Assembly: GCA_949318235.1 (NCBI GenBank)
Contig: OX439131.1
Coordinates: 14,678,434-14,742,433, forward strand
Length of the DNA stretch: 64,000 nt
Source: Ecdyonurus torrentis
Lineage: Eukaryota > Arthropoda > Insecta > Ephemeroptera > Heptageniidae
Direction of reading: 5' to 3'
In this document: positions 11,198-33,271 of the stretch, in pieces
Layout: every line of letters begins with the position of its first letter
Position numbering within the stretch: position 1 is the first letter of the stretch
Notes under the pieces: model-generated
Databases searched by the model: none
The model's input: only the letters and a program-made list of their open reading frames with translations
What the model was told of the DNA's origin: nothing
Made by a program: the position numbers and the translations under genes

Positions 11198-12275
11198 TAT
11201 TAGTAAATAAATATTTTCATAGTCAAAGTAAGTACAGTAAAATTATATGCATCACTCTTTGTTTCTTCTTTCAAAGGTTATGAGTTCAATAAGTTATGCT
11301 TGAAAACTTGCTTAAAATATAATATCTTTAATTTTTTTTTTAAATATTTTCCTGCTAAAGTTGAGAACAAGAAATATTTTTGCAACCCATACGCTAAACT
11401 TAATAGCAAGGGCTGCTCATTATGTTGAAATTAATTCATTTTCATTTCTTTGAATTTCTTAGAATTGATTACGTATTAATGTAGGCATTATATTAAATTA
11501 AGATATGAATATTTATGATAAAATTATTTGATCATTAATTCATTACACCTTATTTTATAACTTATTCATGTTGATCATCATGTTATAACGTTTTAATTAT
11601 GTTTCAATAAAATTAATATATATTCATCGGTTATTGCATACAATTAAGTTACAACATTAGTATTGCAACACCAAGACATCTACACTGTACACATCTTTAG
11701 TTTTATCATTTTTATAAAGTTCAATATTCGATATACTTCCATCAAACTTCAGACTATAAAATCACTGAGCCCTCATTGGTGACAACAACATCGTCATAAA
11801 TATACACAAGTTAAAAATTTATAAACTATTCAAATGTTTTTTTTTATGATCTTGTTGAGTTTACAATTACGTCAATAATAAAACATAAATCTGGAAGTAT
11901 TCCCTTCTGAATAAATATGTGTTTTGCTTGTATGTCATTTATTTATCATTCCTGTCTCTTGTGCAAAAGTCCAAGACTCTCTCTCTCTCTCTCTCTTTCT
12001 CTCTGAGCAGATTTATTACAAGACGTCCTGGGAGGTAGCAAAGTGGCAGCACAGGTGGACCTTGACTGTTTCTCTCTCTTTCTCTTGCCATGAAATTTAT
12101 GCTACAAACATAACTCGCTCCTCTGTTCCGCACTGTCACTTTTCTTACACATGATAAACATACCGGACTTAAAGCTCTGCTCGGCTCAAACTTCCCTCTC
12201 GCTTACTTCGAGTCCTACTAAAAACTTTTTAAGCATATAACATAAATTTTCACATAAATTTTAAAATAAAATTTA

Positions 12276-12347
<72 letters not shown>

Positions 12348-13608
12348 TACTAAGTAATGTAAATATTAAGTTTTAATTTGTATTTTATTAAATTTGTGTT
12401 TGTAGAGTGAAAGAAAATTTTAAATAACTTTTATTAAATAAATTTAAAGAGTTTGTGGAATTTAATTATTTTACTGTAGGAACAATACAGGTACAAATTT
12501 AGCAAGTTCAGATATTATTCTCTTATGTTTGTCGTTTATGATCATATGAATTACATTGCTGGAACAAGTATTCGCTTTTTTCAATGAACAAATATGTTTA
12601 TTATCATTTGTGAAAATTTTTCATTTATTTTTTTTTAACTAGTATTAAGAACTTGAGTAAGTTTATATAATATTTTTTCAATATAAATATATTATACTTG
12701 TACACGAGTTTGATGGATTTTTGCCCTTTAGCAGTTCTCTTACATTGAAATCTTTCCTATAGTTTTTCTCTTTAAACTTTGAAATTTTATTGAACGAGTT
12801 TTCTTTTATTAGTATTGAATTATTCCACCCCCTCTGTATTTTTTTATGTCTCGGCTAGAGCTGGACAGAATAAATTACGTAATATTTGATGTGGAGGGTG
12901 CACGCTATTAGCCAACTCAAAAATTCCAAAAGACAGTCGCATTTTAAACATGGCAAGCGTAAAATTGAATATACATTGGAGAGAAGGGAAAAAGAAAAAA
13001 AAACTTATGTTCCCTTGATATATATTATACTTGATAATATTTTAAAATATGACTTTCATATAAATATTTTAAGAAAAGCTAAATTTATTGTAGAAAATAT
13101 ATAAAAAATAATGTAATAATTAGCAATTCATTTTTCTTTTAAAAATAACATATAAAGAGGGGAAAATAATATATAATGTTAAGGCAAAATATATTATGTT
13201 TTGTTTTAACTTACATAAAGAAAATGAATTTTCTTTTTTGTATATAAGTATGTGGTTAAATTTTATATTTTCCCCCTTATATTTTTCTTCATATTATATA
13301 ATATAATATATATAAATATAATATAAAATATTCTTATTTTGTTTTTTAGAAAATATATTCATAACATGTTAATATAATTGAAAAGAAAAAAGTTTTTAAT
13401 ATTTACACAAAATTATAACAAATCACCTCAGAAGATTACTTGAGAGAGCTTTTTTTCTTCTAGTGTCAACATTTCAAATTCATTTTTGATGTTAAGGAAA
13501 TTGTAAAAAAGAGGGAGAGGGTGCATGAGAGAAAAAGAGAAAAGAAAATGAAAATGGGGAGGATGCTATGTAACACTTGTTTCTTTATCTTTAAGTGTGT
13601 AAAAAAGG
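10800..13608. other. Non-coding stretch with short GA and CT arrays
   Basis: This contains a T28 run near 11166-11193, a CT array at 11977-12003 and a GA array at 12290-12344. The open frames on both strands near 11.9-12.2 kb overlap CT arrays and lack other support. No exon called. Confidence 0.6.
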
Positions 13609-13741
<133 letters not shown>

Positions 13742-14397
13742 ACCGGTAAGCAGTCGAAGTACCGAGGGAGTTTTGTTATAAGGAAATGTTCAGTTTTATC
13801 CTTGCCTCTCATCGCTATGTCTCTTGAGAATGCTGTGTGTGGTGTTACGTAAGAATAAAATGACACTCACCATCTATAAGAGTTGAGCCTCATTTAAAAA
13901 CACATGGCTTTTACTATTGTATTATATAATTTTATATTATGAATTAAATTTATTTTCTCTTTAAAAGAAGAATATACACTGAAAAAATAATTTCCACAAT
14001 TCAGCCAATCTAATCTAATATACTATGAAAATTTGTATTATTTTGAAAATAGCTAAAATTATATAATTTATTTTTCTCCTAGTGAGGCATAGAAAACAAA
14101 ATATACTTTTTTGTATTTTAAATACAAATTTGATAAAATAACATTAGTTAATTATTATTATAAAATTCTCACGATTTAGGATATAGTTTATTATTAAATA
14201 TATAATAACGAGAATTTTATTATAAAAATAAAATATTCACGTTAATTTAACTAAATCAAATATAACACAAAAAAGGTTATAAACTTAATTTATGCAAAAC
14301 TTTACGTCAGATATTTAATTTAAATTTAATGAATAAATTTGATTTCATTTTCATTAATGCTAAAATCTTTGAGATTCTTTACTCAAAAATGTAACGT

Positions 14398-14441
<44 letters not shown>

Positions 14442-15085
14442 TGCAAAGTCACATCAAAGTCACGTAAATCATTAACAATTAAGACAATTTTTCTATTTCG
14501 TCTTATAAAATTACAAAGTTACTTCTTCCTTAGTACGCCATACGTTTATGGTGAAGCATAAATGATAAGAAGAAAAGTTGCAAAGATGCCTTTGTAATGC
14601 AAAATAAAATTTATATATACATATAATCTTCTCTTCTCTTCTTCTCTTCTTCTTCTTCTTCTTTTTTTTTTTTTTTTTTTTTTTTTTTCAGAAATGCATA
14701 TAAGCAAATAAGGTATTTTACCAAGAAATTGTAATCTTTCAACAACTTATTTTCATTTAACTTTTCTAAGCATTACCGGACTAAAAATTATGAACAATTT
14801 AATTGATACTGTGTTCTCTGCAATTAATTTATAAAAGTATTTAATTTGAAGGAAGATGTGCTTATTATAATTTTAAACAAATAATGCGTTTTAATTTTAA
14901 TAAACTATTGATTTTTTTTTATACACGTGTATGTTAAGTATAAAAATTGTAATGATGTCAGGTAAATGGTTCGAGACGGTCATATTATGCATGTCATTAA
15001 GTTTTTACTCGCTCCCCTTCAATTAATTACATGACAAGAAGGCAAATCCATCTCCCCTAACTACATCATTTATAATTTTAAAGTT

Positions 15086-15123
<38 letters not shown>

Positions 15124-15507
15124 GTCAACAATTTTACCTGCTCGTGCTCAGCTTGTTATTTGATTTTCAAAGTTTCAAATTTCAGTAATTACAAAGCCTA
15201 AACATGTTTGTATTTTTAATTACAAAAATCAACAATATATAATTAGTTATATATTTGAACTACTCAAATAGCAACATTATTTTTTTATATATATAAACAT
15301 TGTTTTAATTATCTAAATTAACTAATCTCGTATTGCTAAATGATCTTTTTTTAAAAAGTTGAAACATACTTTTGTATTTTTTTTATTTATTATGACATAA
15401 CCTTAAAAATGAATGATTTATTATTATAATATAACAAACATGTATCATCAAAATTTAATTGCTTTTCTATATACTTGAAAATGAATAAATAATTTAATTA
15501 ATTAATT

Positions 15508-15608
<101 letters not shown>

Positions 15609-15830
15609 GACTGTATATAAATAATAAATGAATTATATTTGAAACAATGAATACGTGAAATCGTCATCAATTTTATTTAAATTAATTATCAATAAATTTT
15701 AATATCCACTATGATATTATACAATACTTGATAATATAGCAATAATTGTAGAAATGTATGTATTGTATATAATATATACAAATGCTCATTATTATACAGT
15801 GACGTAAATTTTTGTTTCCTAGGCAACGAA

Positions 15831-15863
<33 letters not shown>

Positions 15864-16827
15864 GAGAACAAGTAAAAACATTTTTTTCCCAATAATTTGT
15901 ACTGTAAATTGTCAGTAAATTACTGTGCAGAAGCCACCAATATTGACATTACTTTTGTTTTACTCTCTCTTTCTGTGTGTATGTGTGTGTGTGTGTGTCT
16001 CCCACCCTATTATACATTGAATAATTAGAGAATCCGTACAAAACTGAACGTTTACCTGTCATTGTAATAAGAATAATAATAACAACGTTGTTGATATGTA
16101 ATATATATAATGAAGCTGACAAAATGTTGTGATATTCAATATAATATAAAATAATATTTAATGGTTATGTATATAGAATTGTATACACAGGAAAAAGCTT
16201 CAATACAAGGAAATTGTATTGAATTTTGGGATTGATTTCTCTTTATAACAACCTCAAAACACGTGTATCTTACAATCGATTACCCTTTATGATTGAATAT
16301 TTTAAGTTTTGTGGCTTCCTTTTATGGAAAATATTGAAAGCAATTTACTTTTAATGTTTTCTTTGTATATGTATATCAGTGCTTGATATTATAGTTATTA
16401 TAAGAATAAGATTTTTATTTAACAAAATTAACTTATAGTTTACTATAGAATTAATCAATGAGCTAAATTCTATTTATAGGTTGTAATAAAATATAAATAA
16501 TACAAATATATTATACTGAGTTACATATGTGTTAATTATGTGTGTTAATCGGGCAATCAAAATGACTTTTACTTTGCATGGAGTATTACACTATTTCATT
16601 TATCGTAACAGAATTATAAAAAAAAAAAAAAAAAAAAAAAGTTGAAATTTTTTACTTTTAGACGCATTTGCACGGTGCAATATTTACAATGTGCAATGAA
16701 TTTGATTGAAATGAATTATTATTTTATTTAATATCTAATATTTCTATTTTATATATTATAATTAAAATTTCATGCAATCAAATTAATTGCATAAATTCCA
16801 AATATTACAGATTCTATAATATGTTAA

Positions 16828-16876
<49 letters not shown>

Positions 16877-16961
16877 CTTTTTGTAATAAAATGGTTAGAA
16901 CTCTTTGTTAATTTATATTCTATAAGAAACTGAGTAAGAAACTGAGTAAATTAAATATACG

Positions 16962-17025
16962 TACATACATACATACATGCATACATGCATACATACATAC
17001 ATACATACATACATACATACATACA
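16962..17025. repeat. (ACAT)n tetranucleotide array
   Basis: About 16 units of ACAT with two ACATGC variants. This is the clearest tetranucleotide array in the window. Confidence 0.9.
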
Positions 17026-17071
17026 ATATTATATATTTATAAAGGGCTTAATTAAAGTAGGAAAATTCTTT

Positions 17072-17180
17072 TACCGGAGCTATCAATGCTAAAAAAAACT
17101 CAATATAGCTGCGGAGCTTCCATAAGCGCAATGTTAAATTTTCAACTTTTTACCGGAGCTCAGCTCCGGATAGCTCCGGC
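17072..17180. repeat. CCGGAGC/GCTCCGG motif cluster
   Basis: TTACCGGAGCT occurs at 17071 and again at 17150. The second copy is followed by CAGCTCCGG and TAGCTCCGG, and a GGAGCT half-copy lies near 17113. The core around 17154-17170 is CCGGAGCT and AGCTCCGG arms around a single base. This GC-rich motif group stands out from its AT-rich surroundings and adjoins a TA array. Confidence 0.6.
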
Positions 17181-17193
17181 TTACTTTTAGGCC

Positions 17194-17325
<132 letters not shown>

Positions 17326-20300
17326 CAATTTTTTTTTATAATTTCTATAAAATCTCTCTGATAAAGTAAAATACAATATTTTTCTACTTCTATAAAAGTC
17401 AAAACACAAGATTCAATTTTTAATAACAATTTCTTTACATAAAAAGCTGTCTATGTACTAATTGAAAATGTCTCTAAAATACAATTTTATATAAATATTT
17501 ATATAATTAATTGATTTTCTATTTCATTTACAGAAACTCTAACTCACGATCTTTGTATCAACAAAAATATAATCAACGCTTTTATTTCCCTTATATATAA
17601 AGCTAAAAGAAACAAAAATCAATCAAAAAATATTTTATTGCTTTACAAATAATAATAATAATTCTTATAATGTTTGTTAATCTTATTTTATTATCTTTCT
17701 TTTTATTGTCAAATAAAAAAGAAGCAATAATAATACCAAATTTGAAGTAATTGTGGTGCTTTTTCGTATATTGAAAGAAGGAGTAAATGTGCGAGTCAAT
17801 TTCTCAATATTGAGTAAGTAAAGCGAAAAGAAAGGTCAACAGAATGGGGTGTGGTCCGTATATGTTTTTTTTCCTCCTTCTTCTCTTGCTATTTGGTTGG
17901 TACATATCTCCCCTTATTTTATAACCCCTAGCGTTTCATTGTAAAGATAGACGTAGATATAGAAAAAAAAACATATAGGGAAGGGAAAGATGTCTTAATT
18001 CCGAGATGACAGTGGACAGAACACGCCTTCAATTGTAACCAAATTATACTTAATTCCCTACTTTTAAAATTATTTGTAAATTTACTAGAATAATTTATTT
18101 CAATTAAAACATTTGTTGCATTTTAATGATAACAATTCTTAATTTGTGTTTCGTGTTATATATTATATGATATATTTTTGCTTTTTAACTTATAAGATGA
18201 AATAATAAAAGTTGGATAGAATCATTATTAACCCCTTACTTAATAGTGTTTGTAGCATCATTTATATTGCATCAGGCGCCATATACTATATACGTATATT
18301 ATTATATATATATATATCCTTTACCCCTTATATGTAATTTAATTCAATAAAATAGCACTTTGAAGTATTATTATGATTAAAACTATGTTATTATTTCATA
18401 TAAAATATCTAGTAAACAGTGATTACACTAAACATAGAAAATTTCATTTGACAATTTTAGATAAAAGTTTCAAGGGAAATTAAATTTTAATTATAATTAA
18501 AAAAATATATTACAACATGGAATGTAAATTTGTATTTTTCTTCTTGAGTTTTAAAGCATCATTTTATAATATATTATTATTATATCCATTTTTTTGCAAA
18601 AGGGGAAGAAATTAAATCTAAAAAGCTATCAAGGAGAAATTTTTCAAAGCTTAAAATTTCCTGTGTAGTTTTTTAAAATTTAATTTCTTTATCGATATTT
18701 TTGTCTCAAGATGTTAAAAAGGGAAGGAAGTTTACTGTAATAATAACTTGCATAAAAAAGTTTAGGGTTTAAAATGCAAAATACCAACCACAAATAGCAT
18801 TATTATTATTATTAATAATATTTTTTTTGTGGAGGCACATAAAAAAAGCTAACTGAGAGTGGATATATAAAAAATAATAATAATAAGGAAAAAAGAAGAC
18901 GAAGAAAAAAAGTGTATGTAGGTCAATTTGACCCCTGCAAATCCCATGGCAAATAAAAAGCGAGATAAATTGTTATGTGTAACTGAGGATTACTTCAAGT
19001 TAGCTGCTCTTTTTCTTTGCTATGGGTATGTGGTTGTTTTCAAAACGTATTGTTCTGCTGACCCATTAAAACAAAAGGCAAAAATTGGGTTAGTGCTAAC
19101 AAAAACTTATAGACAAAAAAGTTTTTTTTTTGTTTTTGTTTTTTTTTTCAGTAAACTTTTGAGAATTAAAGACTTAATCAAAATTTGCCGTGCATCTTTT
19201 TTTGAATGGTTTATAAAACTTTATCTATATAGCAAGTTTGTACCTTAAGCACAAAAGTAGAAGTACTATAGAATAATGTTATGCTTGCTTAAAGTATATG
19301 AAAATCTGCAAGGTCTTTTGGCATAAAATTAAAATGCATCACAATGCATCTTTATACTTTAGTAAAGTATTGTATGATTATAATATATTGAAGTAAACGT
19401 AAGGTGATTTTCTTTGTACTGCAAAGTTTAAGAAAGATAATGAGAAAAGTTACATATTTTTAATTACACTCTACTTTTTGAGAAGTATTAGTATTTTTTA
19501 CACATCAATTTCAGAGTTTTTTTTGTTTTATTTTTTTGTTTTTACTTTTTTTTTTACGTTTTTTGCTTAGACTTTTTGTATTATTATTATTGTTTACAGT
19601 TTTTCAAGTAGTCAAGAAAAAAAATGAATTGATTAACGTATGGAAAAAATAAAAATTCAGGTTTAACACACACATTAAAATATAATTTTGAAACATTGTA
19701 TTATATAGTATAATTCAAAGCAAGAACGGATAGAACAAAAGATACACAGACCGTAAATAAATAATACAGACAGTGCCTTATAGCAATAATTTTGTGTTAT
19801 ATACTTGAAACTGGATAAAACTTCCCCCTAGCACACACACACACACATATATATACTATGGCTTGTTTTTATTTATGTATTTTAATTTCAAGCCACTTAT
19901 TTGTTTGAGATATATAATAATTGAGTCGTGACATTTTTACTACTACCAAAACGAATCAAGCAATCATATTATTGCGAAATTGTAATTATTGGAGAAGTAT
20001 ATATAGAGAAAAGGGAGGAGGGTCTTTGTTGCTTGCATGCTGGCGTGAAAACCACGAATAAATTGGAACATATGGTCCAACATGGGAACTGTGTAATATA
20101 AAATACCCGCAAATCTCTATCCTGTGGTACATAACGTTTTCTCTTTTTACTTTTTATCTTAAAATTTTTGGTTCTCTTCAGTTCTTTTTGCAATTTTATA
20201 AAACTATTGGAAACGTACTTTTTTTTTAAACTTTAATAAACTTTAACTTAACTTTAATAATTTATTTTGAATTTATGTAAAAATTTAATAAATTACTTTA

Positions 20301-20431
20301 TTATTTAAAAATATAATTTATAAAAGAGTAACTAAATTTTTAAAGTTTTCATCACTTTCAATTTACAATGATTAAAATAGATATTTCTTTTAATATCATT
20401 TCAAAATAAAATTAGATTATCAGTAATTGTA

Positions 20432-20434
<3 letters not shown>
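17326..20434. other. Non-coding AT-rich stretch
   Basis: Mostly unique AT-rich DNA with short T runs. A 106-codon plus-strand open frame at 18928-19248 has a phenylalanine block from a T run and no splice or homology support, so I do not call it a gene. Confidence 0.55.

Positions 20435-20519
<85 letters not shown>
20435..20519. repeat. (CT)n microsatellite, about 85 bp
   Basis: Uninterrupted CT repeat. Confidence 0.95.
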
Positions 20520-20522
<3 letters not shown>

Positions 20523-20814
20523 AAAATTCAACTTCAATTTATATTGAAACAAATATAACAAAGTAACATACAAACAACTAAATACGATATAAATGGGTTA
20601 ACCACATAAATATTTTTATTTTAATTTTCAAAATGAACAATTGACACTAAGGGATCATATTCAATTATATTTAACAGTATTATCATATTGCGAGTATTAT
20701 CGTAGTTACGATATTAGCAGAATTGTGTATTATTATTTTAAATTACTTGTCATATCGTTTATTTGAAATGCATGTATAAACACCACCCTCCATAGTTTTA
20801 ACCATTATATACTG

Positions 20815-20815
20815 T

Positions 20816-20892
<77 letters not shown>
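20815..20892. repeat. (TA)n microsatellite, about 75 bp
   Basis: TA repeat with one AA interruption near 20826, followed by imperfect ACATATAC-type sequence. Confidence 0.95.
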
Positions 20893-20901
<9 letters not shown>

Positions 20902-23471
20902 TATATGTATATATTTATATAATGTATATAGTGCAAGTATTGTACTATAAAATTTTACGCTTAGGCAAGCATAAAACTGAAGCTCTTATAGTTCTTAAAC
21001 ATGCAATATTAGAAAAAAAAGTACTTAATATTATGAGTGGAAATTTGATGTAAATTTTTATTTTCCTTACTATTTTTATATTTATATAAGTATATGATTT
21101 TAAACTTTATAAGTTTTATCATAAGACGTTTGAATAGTCACTTTAGATATTGGAATTTTAGTTTTAATAATTGTAGTCAACAGAATATTAAAATGAGTTT
21201 TATCAATCCTTAATATAATAACATTACTTAATGATGAGATTAAAAATATATATTTATTAAAAACCACAAAATCAAAAGTCACAAAGCTGAAAATACCCGC
21301 ATATTGTGATAACGCTATAAGATAATGATATTTGTAAACTTTTACTATTATAATTTTATACTCCTATTATTTTTTTTGTCTTAAATAATCAATGATATTC
21401 AAAGAATAAAAAAAAAATACATAAATAATTTATGCAGTAAATAAATCAACATTAGCTCTGAATATTTAATCTTTCTATATAAATAAAATTAACTTGACAT
21501 ATAGAGCTTTAAATAACTTCATGAATAAACCAATATAAGATTAAGTTACCTAAATCTGTCTCCGTCTTAAATAGTCTCTTTTACAGATTACTTTTACGTT
21601 AGATAATTGATATATCTGACCAAGGTATATTTTCTCCGTGTACTGGACTTCTAGTGGGGTGAGAGTAGGAAGAGGTGAATCATCCTATAGCACGTGTATA
21701 TTGGAAAGTCATATTATGGGGGTAGATAAGGGGTGTGGGGAGGATGCTTTTCTATGGCAAAGAAGACTGTAATTACTCCAATATAACGTTATATAACGCA
21801 CAACGGTGAACCATATGTGCGACAAAATACCATAAGGTGTGGTCAGCTCAGCCTTTTTCTTGTCATTCTATCTTTATGATAGCTATGAACGAGACATGTT
21901 ATTTTTTTTAAATACGTCATTATTAAAGTCAGCTAAAAAGTTATTATTATACACTGACCTTACATCTAAAATATTTCTCTATACTTTTTTTTTTTTTTTT
22001 TTACCTTATAGTTTTTTACGAGTAAAACTCATAAAAAGTTATGTTTAAAGGTATAATATTACGTTACGTGATGATTCTTTTTATTTACGTATGTGCAAAG
22101 AAAAAAAAATTTGGATGTTAAAAATTTAACTTTAAGTTTAAAAATAAATATTTTCTTATTTTTATTTAGCTTCTAACTTTTTGTTTTGAAAGTAAGAGAA
22201 AATACAACATAAGAAATGGATTATATTTGTATCACATGAAAACTGACTCCATTTTTTGCATCACTTATAATTCATGATATTATTTATTTCAGAGTATATT
22301 ACTCATTTTGTTTGTTTGTTTTTTCTTTATTTTCATTATTTATTTTATTATCTCAATCGAACAAAAAGAAAAAAAATACAACTATTCCACTTGGGATTTG
22401 AATAAAAAAAAAGTGCCTAGTCGATAAAATTGATATTTGTTATGTATATTGACACATCCATGGAGTTTTGAGTTAAGATGAGTAAGAAAATGTAATTTCA
22501 ATATATGAAGTCTTAATTCATAATAAATAGATTTAAACTTTACACATATAAACAACTACTATACACAGACAAGAGTGAACAAAATGTTTATGAATACAAT
22601 TTTAGTTAAAAGCATTGTAAACCCATATTATCACTTATTTAACTTGATTCGTACTTTATTTTTGTACAGTACTATTTGCAAAGTAAAAGTGATTTCCTAA
22701 GGGAGTGATATTCAAGTTGGAAAGAGAACGGTATATACTTGCTCGATCTACTTGCCTATTACACCAGAATAAAATGAATATTCATTTATTGCCTTCAGAC
22801 ATTCACAAACGACGATATACAATATAAAAAAAATGGTAGAATAGAATGTATTTTTCTATGAAATAAAGCTTGTTAAAAAAAATTGTAAGTAAACCTTTGA
22901 TTAGATTATTATATTTAAAAAGAGAATTATTTTTTAAACTTCAAAGAGTTTTATGCAAAAAAAAACGAGTTTTATTTATATTTTTATATATAATGAAATA
23001 GTGTATATATAAAGTAATGAAGATGAAATAATAATAACTTCAATGAAAAAGTTATTGTAAATTTGTTTTGTTATATAAAAGATGTATTTAAATTTACTTT
23101 TTTACGCATATATATTTTTTTATTGTAAACATCAATAAAAGTTTAAAGGAAGTCAGTAAGATACTTTTCCTATATTTTTTCAACAGTTATTGTTAATCAA
23201 TATATTTTTATTTTTATTTACGACCATTTGCGACGTTATTTTTAAAAAACTACAAAAAGAAGAAGAAGAAAATTGCTATACTATAACGCCTACTTTCTTT
23301 CTTCTTTTCTCTTTATTTCACACTTTGAAGCTATTTTTAAAGGGCGTAACGGAATATCAAATATTAATATCAAATTTATCCTTTCATTTTTTTAATATTA
23401 TTCTTTCATTTAGACGAAGAAGAAGGAAAAAAGATTTCTTGATATGAAAAAAGCTAAGAAAAGAATAAAGA

Positions 23472-23505
<34 letters not shown>

Positions 23506-24690
23506 GAAGTAAAATTGGCCTCCAATGTGCGTGTTTATTATTTAAGAAGCGACTCCACCCTTATCCTGCTTATCAAATTACATTGCAAGTATAAGCTTAG
23601 GCAATTTCTCCCTGCTTGCACTCTAACGCTCAGATTCAAACTCATCACTAATAAATGAAGAAGCTAAGATTGATTAATGATAACACCCTTAGTAAAGTAT
23701 AGAAGAATATAAGGTATAAAATAGATGGTCTTATATTTTACTACACCACAAAATGTCGGCGCCAAGATTAAGTCCTTATCAAACAGATTAGAACATAAGA
23801 GGGGGGTGGTAGAGGATAAAAAATAGAGGGAAGAGGAAAAAGGGGATGATGACTTTTCAAACCAAAACTTTTATCTTTATAAATAGAAAATAGATAATAT
23901 ATATATTTTTTTGTCATTTTCATTATTACCACGCAAAGCCATATGCTATGTATAATATACAATACTATAGATAACATTGTACCAAAAAAAAAAAAAATAA
24001 TAATATTTTGTAAATTGAATTTTACAATAGATATAAAGGGGGAGAAAATTTTATAATTAAAATGGTAATTTAATGTTTATTATTATCAAGAAATGAACAT
24101 TTTAGAAAATATATTATATATAATAAAGTCATTATATATGTCATGTAATAATCTAATATTTCGAATTTTAACTTATTTAAAAATTAATTATATTATTTTG
24201 TGCACCTGGAGTTTTTTTAACTGATTTTAACTGATTGCAGGGATGTTTTGTTGTTATTATTATTGATTGTTATACCCAATATAGCATCATTTAAGATACT
24301 TTAATTGAAAATCCTATAAATTTAATTATATTTTGATGTACTAAAGAATATTAACATGACTTTATTTAAAATGTAATCAATTAAAAATATACTTGCCAGT
24401 TTATAGTATAAAAACTCATCGTTTTGTCTCGTTTATAACAATTTAAAAAGCTTGAAAAATTCTGTAAAGCGCATAATATAATAAAAATTAAACTTCACTG
24501 CTTTTTTGTGCAATTTTATAGCTATAACCTCAATTTTTAATTCAGAGCAGTTTTAGCTCTCTAAAAAAAATATAATATTCGATGCTAAAAATTGTGAATT
24601 AATTTAAGTAGTATTCTTGAATTTATCTTAGCATCAAAAATGTATTAAAATACTTTATAAGATATTTCTCGTGCAAAAATTCATAAAATT
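20893..24690. other. Non-coding AT-rich stretch
   Basis: Unique AT-rich DNA. A less AT-rich patch at about 21640-21840 contains CACGTG and G-rich stretches and may be regulatory. T runs occur at about 21985-22002 and 23470-23496. No exon is supported. Confidence 0.55.
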
Positions 24691-24695
24691 CTTAC

Positions 24696-24910
24696 CTGAT
24701 TTGTATCTTAAAACCAAATCACAAAACACACTTAAATACACAACAACAATACAAAAAATATACGTATACTGCAGTAATATAAAGAAACACGCACTGAGAC
24801 ATTAAAAGCTCTACTGAACAACGATCTCATGGGCCACAACTCATGGAGGGGTCCGCGTTAATCGACCACAATAGGGTCCACTTCACATCTGACCGTTTGT
24901 CGTGTAAGAC
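24696..24910 (-). other. Possible non-coding first exon with consensus 5' splice site
   Basis: On the minus strand AAATCAG|GTAAGAATT at 24696/24695 matches the 5' splice site consensus perfectly. The 60-210 bases upstream of it (24750-24910) include a GC-richer block (about 24820-24905) and two initiator-like TCAGT motifs near 24800-24815. No long open frame leads into the donor, so a non-coding or 5' UTR exon of a minus-strand gene fits best. Chance occurrence cannot be excluded. Confidence 0.3.
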
Positions 24911-24915
24911 TCTCT

Positions 24916-25532
24916 CTCTCTCTCTTTCTCTATGTGTGTGTATATGTATGTCTACTATAATAATAATATGAATGCTTGTAAGCTAATTTCTTTTCACTCA
25001 ACCATGTATAAACTTGTTTTTCATTACAATATAATGATACAAAAATTTGATATAGGGTTGAAATAAAGGTTGACAATAAAAATAAAGAAAAGGAAAAAAA
25101 AAAAAACAAAAAAAAAAAAACAGGTTTAAAATTTCATATGGAGGGTTAGATAAAAAATCATGTTGATATACGTAAGTCACGCCCAAGTACATACAACTAA
25201 AAATATTTTATACATAAAAACATCTGCATAAGTTAAGATTAAATAGAATTTGTTTTTGTTGTTACAGAACGATGATATCAGCTATTTTAATCTTCTTGTA
25301 ATAATTTGAATACTATATAAAAAAAGTCCATATCCGCCCTTTTTTCTGTTGACTTAAAAAAAAATACCAATCTAAGTCTTTTTTTATATTATTTGAAATA
25401 TCAGACGAATGAAGTGCACTTTAGTGAAGAAGAGGTCACGATTTTTATACTTTGGTCCAAAACGATTGAAACAAAAGATCCACCCTTTTATCTGTTTCTT
25501 TCTTCTGCTGGCTTTTATCCAAGGGTCACCAC

Positions 25533-25536
<4 letters not shown>
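24916..25536. other. Non-coding stretch
   Basis: A short CT array near 24910-24930, A runs near 25093-25121 and no supported exon. Confidence 0.55.

Positions 25537-25591
<55 letters not shown>
25537..25591. repeat. (TA)n microsatellite, about 55 bp
   Basis: Uninterrupted TA repeat. Confidence 0.95.
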
Positions 25592-33151
<7,560 letters not shown>

Positions 33152-33203
<52 letters not shown>

Positions 33204-33216
33204 TATATATATATAT

Positions 33217-33263
<47 letters not shown>
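33152..33263. repeat. (TA)n microsatellite with two GATA interruptions
   Basis: About 112 bp of TA repeat with TAGATA variants near 33200 and 33217. Confidence 0.95.

Positions 33264-33271
<8 letters not shown>

Noticed and set aside
18928..19248. 106-codon plus-strand open frame starting MTPANPMANKKRDK
   Set aside because: The first 60 residues look fairly mixed, but the rest derives from T runs. There is no splice context or family resemblance.
19969..20193. 74-codon minus-strand frame
   Set aside because: Lysine-rich start from a T-rich stretch, no splice support and no recognisable domain.
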